64,000 nt of DNA from NCBI RefSeq assembly GCF_963924675.1, contig NC_089224.1, positions 48,217,158 through 48,281,157 on the forward strand, read 5' to 3'. How positions within the stretch are numbered: position 1 is the first letter of the stretch; every line of letters starts with the position of its first letter. Position numbers and translations under genes: made by a program. Shown one piece after another: positions 50,751 to 61,319 of this stretch. Origin of the DNA: Phocoena phocoena (Eukaryota > Chordata > Mammalia > Artiodactyla > Phocoenidae). Below the pieces are notes generated by a model that ran no database searches, had not been told where the DNA came from, and saw nothing but the letters and a program-made list of their open reading frames with translations.

Positions 50751-51115
50751 TCTAGTGTCCTTATTGGCAGGTCTAACCTTCACAGTCTGGGTTTTCATTC
50801 TGGATGATGGGTATGGTTCAGGTAACATCATCTGTCCTATGCCCTATCTACAAATTTATAATAAGTTGCAGTTCAGCCCAGTTTTCCCATAATTTCATTT
50901 TCTTAAACATTTAAGCATCCTCCTTCCTTTTAGAATTGTATACCATGTGTGTGAAAATATTCTATTTTAGATGATTTTAAAAGGCAGTTTTGCAAAAATT
51001 TCTCAATGCTCATGTAAAGACAATAGCTATCATAGTCTGTTTTAAAAATGAATAGTAAAAAATTCTTATCTTTTCAGACTGTCAAATGAACATAGTGTGT
51101 TCACAGGGTGGACAA
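50751..51115. other. Unique sequence, no gene seen
   Basis: AT-rich, no element recognised. Confidence 0.4.
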
Positions 51116-51119
51116 CATG

Positions 51120-51454
51120 CTGAATATTTTACTGTAGCTTATTTATTCAGTCATTCAATAGATATTTTCCAAGAACCTATTAGTGAGAGAGAACAAAACA
51201 GGCAAAAAATTCCCGACTTTGTGTAGTGGGAGAAAGAGAAAATAAAGGATGAGTAAGTAAAATAAAAAGTATGCTAGGAATAAGTACTCAAGGGAAGAAA
51301 TGAAGCAGGAAGAGGGATATAAAGCTTTGGTGCTGGGGTGGGGGCAGTATCAACATTCAGATGAGCTGATCAAGGCAGGCCTCATCAGGAAGCTAAGTCT
51401 TGAGTAAAGACCTGAATAAGTTGAGGATCAAGATGAATTGTGCAGATACCTGGC
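51120..51454 (-). repeat. Old L2-like repeat, left of L1 insertion
   Basis: Starts like a reverse L2 tail (ttattcagtcattcaatagat) and runs on through gcaggcctcatcaggaagct and gagtaaagacctgaataag. It resumes after the L1 at 52577. Confidence 0.55.
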
Positions 51455-51528
51455 AGAAGAGCATCTGGAAACCCAATCCAAGAATGGGTGGAAGACCTAA
51501 ATAGATATTTCTCCAAAAAGACATACAG

Positions 51529-52209
51529 ATGGCTAACAAACACATGAAAAGATGCTCAACATCACTAATCATTAGAGAAATGCAAATCAAAACAACAATG
51601 AGGTATCACCTCATACCAGTCAGAGTGGCCATCATCAAAAAATCTACAAACAATAAATGCTGGACGGGATGTGGAGAAAAGGGAACCCTCTTGCACTGTT
51701 GGTGGGAATGTAAATTGATACAGCCACTATGGAGAACAGTATGGAGGGTCCTTAAAAAACTAAAAATAGAACTACCATACGACCCAGCAATCCCACTACT
51801 GGGCATATACCCTGAGAAAACCATAATTCAAAAAGACACTTGGGGCTTCCCTGGTGGCACAGTGGTTGAGAGTCCACCTGCCAATGCAGGGGATGCGGGT
51901 TCGTGCCCCGGTCCGGGAAGATCCCACATGCCGTGGAGGAGCGGCTGCGCCCGTGAGCCATGGCCGCTGAGCCTGCGCGTCCAGAGCCTGTGCTCCACAA
52001 TGGGAGAGGCCACAACAGGGAGAGGCCCACGTACCGCAAAAAAAAAAGACACATGCACCCCAATGTTCATTGCAGCACCATCTGCAATAGCCAGGACATG
52101 GAAGCAACCTTTGCAGACATGGATGGACCTAGAGACTGTGATACAGAGTGAAGTAAGTCAGAAAGAGAAAAACAAGTATCATATAATATCGCTTATACGT
52201 GTAATCTAG
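51529..52209 (+). pseudogene. L1 ORF2 C-terminal remnant, frame open through a SINE
   Basis: A 226-codon open frame. Codons 1 to about 105 are L1 ORF2p C-terminal sequence ([30 protein letters not shown]). About 70 codons of translated CHR SINE follow ([19 protein letters not shown]). The L1 frame then returns ([10 protein letters not shown]) to the usual WMDLE and EVSQKEK segment and a stop. The SINE with its duplication, and the ~100-bp internal L1 deletion, both kept the frame. Endonuclease and reverse transcriptase domains are absent, so no enzymatic function is expected. Confidence 0.85.
51843..52042 (+). mobile_element. CHR-type SINE, short form, within L1 ORF2
   Basis: Starts gggcttccctggtggcacag and ends cgtaccgc plus an A-tail. 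Duplication aaaagacacttg (51831-51842) versus aaaagacacatg (52043-52054). A 2-codon-scale insertion (gga) lies near 51936. Confidence 0.96.
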
Positions 52210-52287
52210 AAAAAAATGGTATAGATGACCTTATTTAAAAAGGAGAAATAGAGACACAGACGTAGAGAACAAACGTCTGGATACCAA

Positions 52288-52306
52288 GGGGGAAGGGGGG
52301 GGTGGG
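52288..52306 (+). other. G-rich, G-quadruplex-prone motif in L1 3' UTR
   Basis: Five G, AA, eight G, T, three G in 19 bp, followed by another GGG a few bases on. L1 3' UTRs in mammals commonly carry such a tract. Confidence 0.7.
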
Positions 52307-52576
52307 ATGAATTGGGAGATTGAGATATATACATTATTGATACTGTGTATAAAATAGATAATTAATGAGAACCTACTCTATAGCACAGGGAACTCTACTC
52401 AATGCTCTGTGGTGACCTAAATGAGAAGGAAATCCAAAAAAGAGAGGATATATGTATACATATACCTGATTCACTTTGCTGTACAGCAGAGACTAACACA
52501 ATATTGTAAAGCAACTGTACTCCAATAAAAAAAAAAAATTCAAATGTGAAACTCAAAAAAAAAAGAAGAGCATCTG

Positions 52577-52660
52577 TAGGAAGGCCCCAAGGTAGGACAT
52601 GCCTGGCAAAGTCAAGGAACAGGAGGAGGCCAGTGTATCTAGAGCCTAGGTCAGTGTTTC
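52577..52660 (-). repeat. Old L2-like repeat, right of L1 insertion
   Basis: aaggccccaaggtaggacat, then caaggaacaggaggaggcca and gtgtatctagagc, continuing the order interrupted at 51454. Confidence 0.55.
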
Positions 52661-52764
52661 TCAAACTGGGTTCCTTGATCCCTAGAATTCTAAAGTGTCT
52701 TTTGTTAGCATTTTTACTCAAAGAATTATGAGAAAAACACTACAATAGTGGCTACCTCTGATAC

Positions 52765-53012
52765 CAGCTAAACAGCGACTGAGTACTTACAAGCCAGGCC
52801 GTGTGCTAAACACTTTGCCTTACTTAACCCTTACAGCAACTTTGTAAAGCAAGTTACTATTATTAAAATATACTGTTATTATAACCATTTAACAGAGAGA
52901 GGAAAGGCTTGGCAAAATAAAGTCATTTGTCCAAGGCTACACCACGGGTGATACAGTCAGAATTTAAATCTCGGCTGTTTGAATCTCAATCCAGTGCCTC
53001 CAATACAAATCA
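52765..53012 (-). repeat. MIR SINE
   Basis: Reverse-strand MIR: gactgagtacttacaagcca, cagagagaggaaaggcttgg, then cagaatttaaatctcggctg and caatccagtgcct. Confidence 0.8.
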
Positions 53013-53025
53013 ATATCCTGTACTT

Positions 53026-53029
<4 letters not shown>

Positions 53030-53073
<44 letters not shown>
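53030..53073. repeat. (TG)n microsatellite
   Basis: An uninterrupted run of about 21-22 TG units. The MIR ends about 20 bp upstream. Confidence 0.98.
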
Positions 53074-53077
<4 letters not shown>

Positions 53078-53184
53078 GAGAGAGATTTCAAAAATTTGCC
53101 TACTTCTCTACCATCTGTATGCCAAAACTAACTTTGATATGTCTGTTCACGAATCATCAGGAAATAACATGTAATAAACGTTAA

Positions 53185-53612
53185 GTCAAATGCCCATCAA
53201 TGGGTGAATAGATATTAAAAAATGTGGACTATACATACAATGGAATATTATTCAGTCAGGAAATTTTGCAGTATGCGACAACATGGATGAACTTTGAGGG
53301 CATTATGTTAAGTGAAATAAGCAAGTCACAGAAGGACAAATACTGCCTGACTCCACTTACGTTGAAGTAACTAAAATAGTCAAATTCATAGAATCAAAGA
53401 GTGGACTGCTGGTTGCCAAGGCCTATGGGGAAGGGAAATGGGGAATTACTAATCAATGGGCATAAAGTTTCAGTTAAATAAGATGAATAAACTCCAGAGA
53501 TCTGCTCCACAACCTTGTGCCTATGGTCAACGATACTGTGTTATACACCTAAAAATTTAAGAGAGACGATGTCACGTTAAGTGTTCTTACCACAATAAAA
53601 CACATTTTTTTA
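53185..53612 (+). repeat. Old L1 3' end (L1M-type)
   Basis: Sense-strand L1 wording: caatgggtgaatagatatta, tacaatggaatattattcag, gttgccaaggcctatgggga, and a tail with cacgttaagtgttcttacca and caataaaacacat. Confidence 0.8.
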
Positions 53613-53639
53613 AATGTTAATAAATAATTTTATTTATTT

Positions 53640-53995
53640 GAAAATTTTAAAAATTACTAACATTAAAAATATCCTCAAACACATTGTCCTTAAATTTTAA
53701 GTAGAAACTCACCATGTCACTCAGACACCATACTTTCTAATGTCCTTCACTTCACTTCTGTTGGCTAAGGAAATGAGGAGTCATTCGGCTCCCTCTGGGG
53801 CCTTGGGAGGGGGTTTCTTAGACCACGCTCCTGGCTTCCGAATGCCTCCACCTCTTGTCTGTGGACATCACTTCCTAGCCCTACAGGCTCTTGTTTTGGA
53901 TGACACACCTCTTCAGCTGAGAGCTCTCCTATACTGTACCAAGGAATTTCGACTTGGTACGAACGACAGTGTTTTAATGAGGACTGATAGATGAT
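53640..53995. other. Unique sequence with CpGs, no gene seen
   Basis: The 84-codon plus-strand frame at 53740-53994 and the overlapping minus frame have no recognised domain. The stretch is more GC-rich than its flanks. Confidence 0.4.
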
Positions 53996-53999
53996 CAGA

Positions 54000-54128
54000 T
54001 GTTCTAGAATAGTAACTCTGGAGGCAAGGTGGAAGATGAATTCAAGTCTGGAGAGAATGGAGCTTAGAGATAAATTTAGAGAAATCTCAGGCAAGAAATG
54101 ATGAGATCCTGAAATACACATGGGGGGA
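54000..54128 (-). repeat. Old L2-like repeat, left part
   Basis: gaatagtaactctggaggca and gagagaatggagcttagaga resemble the purine-rich ancient family. It is interrupted by the MLT1 LTR. Confidence 0.4.
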
Positions 54129-54129
54129 G

Positions 54130-54770
54130 GCTTGGGCTGCCATAACAAAATACCACAGACTGGGTGGCTTAAACAACAGACATTTATTTCCTCGCAGTTC
54201 TAGAGGCCAGAAGTCCATGATCAAGGTGCCAGCAAATTTGGGTTTTGCTTTTTTTTTTTGCGGTACGTGGGCCTCTCACTGTTGCGGCCTCTCCCGTTGC
54301 GGAGCACAGACTCTGGACGCGCAGGCTCAGCGGCCATGGCTCACGGGCCCAGCCGCTCCGCGGCATGTGGGATCTTCCCGGACCGGGGCACGAACCCGTG
54401 TCCCCTGCATCGGCAGGTGGACTCTCAACCACTGCGCCACCAGGGAAGCCCAGCAAATTCGGTTTTTGGTGAGAGCTCTCTTCCTGCCTTTCAGGTGGCC
54501 ACCATCTCACTGTGCGCTCACATGGCCTTTCTTCCATGTGTGCCTGGGGTGGGGGATGGGAAAGAAGGGCGGGGGAGAAAGCACTCTCTCTGATGTCTCT
54601 TCCTATAAGGACACTAATCCTATCAGAGCAGGGACTTATGACCCTTATGACCTCATTGAACCTTAATAAATTTCTTAGAGACCCCATCTCCAAATACAAC
54701 CACACAGGGGTTAGGGCTTCACCATATGAGGGGATGGGGTTTGGGGGCATAAACATTCAGTCCATAACAG
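54130..54770 (-). repeat. MLT1 (ERVL-MaLR) LTR split by a SINE
   Basis: Reverse-strand LTR landmarks: gctgccataacaaaatacca, cagactgggtggcttaaaca, tttcctcgcagttctagagg, then after the SINE ctataaggacactaatccta, tgacctcattgaacctt, and cattcagtccataacag at the far end. A noncoding solo-LTR fossil. The long frames here, including the 190-codon minus one, are LTR/SINE shadows. Confidence 0.85.
54249..54451 (-). mobile_element. CHR-type SINE, short form, within MLT1
   Basis: T-tail, then gcggtacgtgggcctctcac, ending ccaccagggaagccc. Duplication agcaaatttgggtttt (54231-54246) versus agcaaattcggttttt (54452-54467). Confidence 0.96.
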
Positions 54771-55060
54771 TATCTGGGATTTTGGTTTTGGAACCTGAGT
54801 TCAGGCTGGAATGTGAGGATGTCAACCTATAAATGAGAACCGAACCAATCACTGTTGATGAGATTACTGAAGAACACTGCAGAAAGGGTAGCGCTGAGGG
54901 GTTCTACAACTCCAGGTGATGCCAACATTGAGGAAGCACATGCAGGAAGCAGCGGGAGCCCAGAAATTAAGGAAACAAACACACAGAAAGGTAAAGGTAC
55001 GATCAGGCAGGAGGAATACTAAGACATTCAAGGAGAGGATGACTGGAGATTGAGTAGTGT
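54771..55060 (-). repeat. Old L2-like repeat, right part
   Basis: gagttcaggctggaatgtga, tataaatgagaaccgaacca, gttgatgagattactgaaga and ttcaaggagaggatgactgg match the ancient family at 1.0 and 59.3 kb in order. Confidence 0.5.
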
Positions 55061-55169
55061 TAAAACCCCTTCTCTGAGTAGTATGTGCAGTGAGAAATAC
55101 CCATTAAATCTACTACCAAATGTGTTATTAGTAACCTGCATCCCTTCAACACAACATGTGCTATCACAC

Positions 55170-55268
55170 GGCTATAGTTTCTTTATTGAGCAATCATTTA
55201 CTGAGCTCCTCACGTGCCAACCACCGTGCCAGGGGCAGTGATGAAAAAGATAAATAACATATGCCTTC
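55170..55268 (-). repeat. L2 LINE 3' tail
   Basis: caatcatttactgagctcct, then caaccaccgtgccaggggca and gatgaaaaagataaataaca: reverse-strand L2 order. Confidence 0.65.
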
Positions 55269-55269
55269 C

Positions 55270-55930
55270 AGGGTCTTAATAGTGAAACACTTACTTTACT
55301 GCTGTCAGAAAGCTCTGAGCTACAAGTCCTGCGCACACAGGTACAGTGCTTGCACCCAGTGTCCTTGGTCTAACTATCCTGGCCCAGCCTAATTCATTAA
55401 TCAAATGTGTAACAGGCTGTTATGTACATTTTCACTTCCTAGTTCCAAATTTTGCTCTTAACCTGCTCAGATATCCTTTCAGTGTGGATCCCAGGTGTAC
55501 CCGGGTTGAAAGCGCTCTCTCTATAGTCACGTGAATAATCCATATGGTCTCTTGCTCCCCTACTTGCAGAACTTTACCAGAACCAGTTTATCTTTTGAGC
55601 CCATATACCCCAATGATCCCTCTTGGGTTTCCTTTATCCTGTTTGAAATATTCCTGGTGGACTTGATATTTGTACATCAGTATCCAGCTCTTGTTGGTGT
55701 CATATGAGAATCTCTGGCTTGTACCAAATCATCCCATTCCTCCCCTGGTTCTCAGATTCTCTCCTCACTCGCCCAGAAGCTTCCGTATTTCATCACATAA
55801 ATCGTCACCTTCAAGAGTAAGAGAAACTCACTGGCAGTCTATCCATTGAACGGGTCTTGTAGAATATGCTTTCTTTGGCCAACACAGTGTTGTAAATTTA
55901 AAACAACTAGTTTCTCACATTTAAAAATTA
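55270..55930. other. Unique sequence, no gene seen
   Basis: No element or coding signature recognised. Confidence 0.4.
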
Positions 55931-55931
55931 G

Positions 55932-56152
55932 GGGCTTCCCTGGTGGCGCAGTGGTTGAGAGTCCGCCTGCCGATGCAGGGGACACGGGTTCGTGCCCCGG
56001 TCCGGGATGATCCCACATGCCGCGGAGCGGCTGGGCCTGTGAGCCATGGTCGCTGAGCCTGCGCATCCGGAGCCTGTGCTCCACAACGGGAGAGGCCACA
56101 ACAGTGAGAGGCCCGCGTACCGCAAAATAAAATAAAATAAAATAAAATAAAA
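55932..56152 (+). mobile_element. CHR-type SINE, short form, with (AAAAT)n tail
   Basis: Starts gggcttccctggtggcgcag and ends cgtaccgc. The tail is not plain A: it has become about six aaaat units at 56124-56152. The duplication is not clear in the A/T-rich flanks. Confidence 0.95.
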
Positions 56153-56154
56153 GT

Positions 56155-58554
56155 CAGGATTTTTTTACATTAAAAAAAAATCTGGATTTCTATGTTCTCT
56201 TGAAAAATCAGACAATCTGACCACAATCCTGCCTGCCAAGCACTGGTCAGTGCCGTGGGCCCTGCAGCCTTTATCAGGATCATAGGTGTTCTGGTGTGCC
56301 ACAGTCTCCACCGCTCCTAACACACAACCCCCAGCTCCTTTGTACTCCACAGGTCACTGCTCTCATTTCATTTCCTATTGGCTCTTCAAATATTTGGATT
56401 TATGACCCTCCCTCTGGAAGGACACATCTACAAGGAACCTGTAGGGTTCGCTCAACTATACCTATCATGCAACTCTTTAGTTGAATTCTCACTTTTTATA
56501 AATTCTGGCATGTCTAAAATGACCATCTATATTATAATTGTATCTTTCAAGCCAGGTGAGAAATTCACATATTTTGCTGAGGATGAGTTTTAGAGGTTTT
56601 ATGTTGGAGACTCATTAACCCCTGCTTCTTTCATGGAGCACTCTCATTTACCGATCATCAGCAAACTGTTTTATTATCACCTGCTGAAGGCTATTTTTTC
56701 CATGCTCTGAGTTCCATTCTTGATGTTATTTAGGCTGCTTCCAAAAAATACATAATATATGAATGCCAGTGAAAGCGGTTTTCTTTTTGCTTTTGGTAAA
56801 TGTGTGTTCTGTTTTTACTGCAGTGTAGCCCTCTAGGAGGGCTGAGACAGCTGCTATTCAGACTGTAGCTACCTATTGATAAATGGCAGACTTTGGTCTA
56901 CAGCACTGTTAATCCAGCACCTTGAACTGGCAAAGGTTAGAAGACTGTTCCACCGTAAATCTCCCCAGAACCAAATATTTACTTGAGAAACATATGTGCC
57001 GAATTCTAGAATAAATAGAGAGAGGGTGATGTGGCCACAGGTGAAAGGTCTGAAACTCAGAATGCACATGTTGTGTCCTGAGATGTGTCTCTAGCTTCCC
57101 GTGGGATTTCAGGAAAATCACTTAACTTCCCTAAATTCAGGTGTAGGGTGGAACTGTTATTATTTATCTGCCGTACATTGTACAGTCATGCTCGATCTTT
57201 GCAAAGCCTTGGATGTGGCATCATGCAAAGGGAATCCCATGACAGTCTAAGGATCTTCAAATATGCCAAGCAAAATGGGGCACAAGAAGGTTCTCTCCAG
57301 AAACCAAAGGTCTATTTTCCTGGAGAAATTCAAGATCAGGGATGGCATCTGTCCTGTGGCCATGTAAATGGGCTTCTTCCTACTCCTGTGTTGCTGGACA
57401 GGCTGCCACTGTTCTCTCACTTTCTATTCTAGTCAAAGATCGGGTCTTTCTATCTTCTCCCCCCAGCCGCCCCCATTTAATAAGAAACACATTCTCTTTC
57501 CTTAGGACACACAGCCTCCCCCCCAAAAAAAAGAAAGAAAAAAATACATTTAAGTAGAACAGCAGAATCTCTACCTACATACAACTTGCTAAATATATAG
57601 AGCAGAAAACAGCCAGAGCTGAGAGAAAGGGGAAAAAAAGAAGAGTGTTTTAACAGTAAAGTAAAACCACAACTAATGACTTCAGGAGACAGGAGCTAGG
57701 TGGACAAGCAAAGCATTACAGTTTTAAATATATGGGATTTGGCTTCACCTCCCCAGTAAGTGGCCTGGCACCAATTCAAATAGGCTGGTCTGGCACACTA
57801 GCGCCTCTAAGAGGGACCACACTGGCGGATGGAAACGACCACAAAAGCCACAGAGAAAGTGCAGGCTTCCAAAGGCAACAAGGAAGCAAGCCGACTGGCA
57901 GCAAAAGCAATGCCAAGGCCCCGACGTCAGCAGGGAGGGGCCGACCTCGCCAAGTTGGATTTTCTCTCTCATTAGGCTGGGTTGGATGACAATCAGCCCA
58001 ACTGGTGGGAGGATGGGCAGTGACTGATCAGGTACCATGGAAGGTCCTGGACCCAGGTAGCCCAAGAGCTGATGACAAAGCAGAGAATGCCACAGAGAAG
58101 AGGATCTTCCCCCTTCTGCGTACCATATTGCAAAAAGCTGAGAGAGTCGTGTTTGTGAAATATTTCTGTGTACTAAAAAGAAGGCAATAATCTTTATGGG
58201 CTTCTAGTTCTGGAAAACATTTTGCGATACAAACAGTTGTTTTTCATGCCATTGAAGACTGCCAAATGATTTGGTACTCGAAACATTCTTGCTTTGAGCT
58301 GCATGAAAGAGTAAAGGAATCTAGTTCAGTGGGTGGAAGACTCAGCAGGGGGCTTTAATTGGCCAGTCACCATTTTTAGCATCTATGCTGATGTCTACAC
58401 AATACCAGCATTGCTAGCTGGAAAACTGAAATGGAATTAAAGTTTTTCCCTAGGCTAAATCATACATAATAGTGTGACTATTTGCCCAGAACTGGTTGAT
58501 TCCTTTGATGGCCTAACTGCCAGACTCAGTTTTCTCAATTTTAAGATACAGATA
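56155..58554. other. Mostly unique sequence, with a CpG-bearing block, no gene proven
   Basis: The segment at 57780-57965 is GC-richer and keeps about eight CpGs in 165 bp, including a gacgtcag CRE-like site at 57923-57930. Opposed open frames of 85 and 106 codons lie over it. A weak MIR-like stretch sits at about 57070-57160. No family or splice structure is recognised. Confidence 0.4.
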
Positions 58555-58847
58555 GGGCTTCCCTGGTGGCGCAGTGGTTGAGAGTCCGCCTGCTAATGCA
58601 GGGGACACGGGTTCGAGCCCTGGTCTGGGAGGATCCCACATGCCGCGGAGCAACTAGGCCCATGAGCCACAATTACTGAGCCTGCGCGTCTGGAGCCTGT
58701 GCTCCGCAACGGGAGAGGTCGCAATAGTGAGAGGCCCGCGCACCACGATGAAGAGTGGCCCCGCTTGCCACAACTAGAGAAAGCCCTCGCACAGAAACAA
58801 AGACCCAACACAGCAAAAATAAATAAATTAATTAATTTTTTTAAAAA
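58555..58847 (+). mobile_element. CHR-type SINE, intermediate between short and long forms
   Basis: Head gggcttccctggtggcgcag. The middle is like the short form (gcctgcgcgtctggagcctg, aacgggagaggtcgcaatag, tgagaggcccgcgcacc), but instead of A-tailing there it goes on with the long-form 3' part (gatgaagagtggccccgctt, aactagagaaagccc, acacagcaaaaataaataaa). Duplication aagatacagata (58543-58554) versus aagatacggata (58848-58859). Confidence 0.93.
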
Positions 58848-58859
58848 AAGATACGGATA

Positions 58860-59325
58860 AAAACAAATTTCCAAGATTTCTAGGGGGAGGGAGAATCAAC
58901 AAATTATTCCCAACTCTTTTAATGAGTTAAAAATGCCAAGCAGTTACCAAAGATACCCGTTCTCTCAGTGACTAGAAAGCGATCACAATTATGAACTTGT
59001 TTGGCTAACTGTTCTGCTTTTCTTTTTTTTTTTTTTAACCTGAGTAGACCAGCATGGATAAAAAAATGATAATAACACTTGTAACACTTCCTACTCTAAG
59101 CACCTCAGATTTTTTTTTCACCTTATAAAACCATACAGGTTAGGTAATATTAGACCCCCATTCACAGAGAAAACCAGACTTTGCCGCATTTGGGAATCAG
59201 AAAGGACACGGTGGCAGAAGCCCAGTGATGGAGAAGGAGTAGGGAAAAGAGGTAGGGCTGTGCCCACTCAGCTTTGCAACCTGCATTACAGGAGCACGCT
59301 GAGTTTGTGATGCTAGTTGAGCAAC
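58860..59325. other. Mostly unique sequence, no gene seen
   Basis: T-run near 59024-59036. A weak MIR-like stretch near 59095-59190 (attcacagagaaaacc). Confidence 0.4.
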
Positions 59326-59329
59326 TTAA

Positions 59330-59900
59330 ATAGAGATGGGGAGTAGGTAGTTTGGCTACTGGGACTCATTTTCTTCTCGAAGTTTGGGCTGAGACTATGA
59401 CTTCAGGAAGCATATGGATGGTATTTTAAGCCATGGTGAGGGGATGAAATTGCCCCTGAAGTAAATGTAAAGAGAAGAGGGCATAACATTGAACCAGGAG
59501 AAATGTGCAGAAACAGAAGCTAGCAAGGAAGACAGAGTGAAAAACAGGCAACTTTACAGGAAGCCAAGGACAGAGAATATTTCAAGAAGGGAATCACCCC
59601 TTGTGTTGACCCTTCTTGGCAGTTTTGATGAGACAAGGACTGAGCCGTGGTCACTGGACTTAGTGAGATGAAGGTCATTGCTGACCTGGGCCATGGTAAC
59701 TCCACTGGATGATCAGGAGAGAAACCAGATTAGAAGAGTTAAAGGCTCCATAAAAATGAAGGAAGTATAGATGGCAAGCGAAGAAGCCTGGTCGTGAAGG
59801 GGGGGAAAAGATGGGAGACAAGCAAGTGGGTGGAGCCACAGGAAAGATTTCCAGGCTTTGCTGGTCTGTTTATTTGGAGAGCGATCTGAGCAGACTTAAG
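59330..59900 (-). repeat. Old L2-like interspersed repeat fragment
   Basis: gcatatggatggtattttaa, gccatggtgaggggatgaaa, gtgcagaaacagaagctagc, gaatatttcaagaagggaat and gatgaaggtcattgctgacc follow the order of the ancient purine-rich family that is also present at 1.0 kb. The 171-codon minus-strand frame at 59739-60254 partly overlaps and has no recognised domain. Confidence 0.5.
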
Positions 59901-60265
59901 TGCTGTTGGAAGAATCCAAGAGCCAGGAAGGGACGGATGTTGGGAGAGGATCACTCGGGGTCCAAGTCCTAAAGAAGTTGTGGAGGTCCAGGCTCCACAC
60001 AAGCGTTTTTGCCTTTGCCAGGCGGGACCTCTGCTTCGGATGGCAAGAGGCGAGGATGGGCAGGTGAAGGGAAGAACAGAGAACCCTACCAGAGCTGCAG
60101 ATGAAAAGCTCTTTTGGCAAATCTCTCCCTGCATTTCCCAGCCCTGTTCCTTCGCTTGGATACCTGGAACAGAAGCCACATCCCCCATGGTGTTCTTTGG
60201 TTCTTTTGTTGCCTCCAGCTTATCTTCTCTCAATTCTTTCAGATAAATACTCATTTACCTCACTT
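59901..60265. other. Unique sequence, no gene seen
   Basis: Overlapping frames on both strands (74-92 codons, plus most of the 171-codon minus frame) with no recognisable domain or signal. Confidence 0.4.
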
Positions 60266-60329
60266 GGCATAACAGCACACTGTAATTTTTTCTTAGGTAT
60301 ACAATTTGGGAAAGGAACTTCTTCTTGCA

Positions 60330-61235
60330 TTTTAAAATATTGTGGTAAAATATACATAATACAAAATTTGCAATTTTAGCCATTTTCAAGCGTACAATTC
60401 AATGACATTAAGTACACTCATTCACAGTGCTGTGTAATCATCCCCACTATTTATTTTCAGAAATTTTCATCACCCCAAACAGAAACTGTACCCATTAAAC
60501 AGTAACTTGCCCTCCCCTGCCCCACCAGCCCTGGTAACCAGCATTCTACTTTCTGTCTCTCTGAATTTGGCTAATGTAGGTAGCTCATATAAGTGCAATC
60601 ATACAATATTTGTCCTTTCTTATATGGCTTATTTTATTTAGCATGTTTTCAAAATTTATCCATACTGTAGCATGTATCAGAATTTCATTTCTTTTTATGG
60701 CTAAATAATAGTTCATTGTATGGATATACCACATTTTGTATATTTATATATCTGTTGATGGACACTGGCTTGTTTCCACTTTTGGTTATTGTAAATGATG
60801 CTGCCATAGCATGGATGTACAGCTATCTGTTTGAATGCCTGCTTCCAGTTCTTTTGGGTATATATCTAGGAGAGGAACAGCTAGATCCTATGCTAATTTT
60901 ATGTTTAACTTTTTGAGAAACTGCTAAATTATTTTCCATAGTAGCTGTACCACTTTATATTCCTACCAGCAATGACTGAAGGTTCCAATTTCTCCATATC
61001 CTCACCAAAACTTATTTTCGGTTATTATTATTTTTTATTATTATTTTGATAATAGCCATTATAATAAATGTGAAGGTGTATTTCATTGCGGTTTTGATTT
61101 GCATTTCCCTAATGACTAAAGATGTTGAGCATCTTTTCACATGCTTCTTGGCCATTTGTATATCTTCTTTGGACGACTGTCTGTTAAAGTCCATTGCCCA
61201 TTTTTGAATTGAGTGTTTTGGTTTTATTTGTGGAA
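60330..61235 (-). mobile_element. Old antisense L1, 3' end (L1M-type)
   Basis: Reverse-strand order from the 3' UTR (attgtggtaaaatatacata, cagtaacttgccctcccctg) into the ORF2 C-terminal region (gaacagctagatcctatgct, gttttgatttgcatttccct, ggccatttgtatatcttctt). More diverged than the L1s at 14.3 and 24.0 kb. Confidence 0.85.
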
Positions 61236-61319
61236 CTCTTTGCCTTTTGTATTATCTTTTCAGATTCCCTTTGGTCCACAGTAAGGTACTCTTGATAAAT
61301 GAATGAATTAAAAAAATGC

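Larger units (their letters stand above)
51468..52563 (+). mobile_element. 5'-truncated L1 with ORF2 C-terminus, hit by a SINE
   Basis: Sense L1: the ORF2 C-terminal region, then the 3' UTR (gaacctactctatagcacag, gctgtacagcagagactaac) and an A-rich tail. A 13-bp duplication agaagagcatctg at 51455-51467 and 52564-52576 defines the ends. Next to the usual L1 order, about 100 bp are missing between gaagcaacct and gacatggatgg near 52110. The inserted part of ORF2 encodes the cysteine-containing C-terminal segment ([14 protein letters not shown]). Confidence 0.95.

Noticed and set aside
54184..54756. 190-codon minus-strand frame and 149-codon plus-strand frame
   Set aside because: Both are composed of MLT1 LTR plus SINE sequence. 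The recurring [20 protein letters not shown] peptide is the translated SINE.
59739..60254. 171-codon minus-strand frame
   Set aside because: No domain, signal peptide or recognised similarity. It partly overlaps an old L2-like repeat, and there is no splice or promoter context. Chance is the best explanation.
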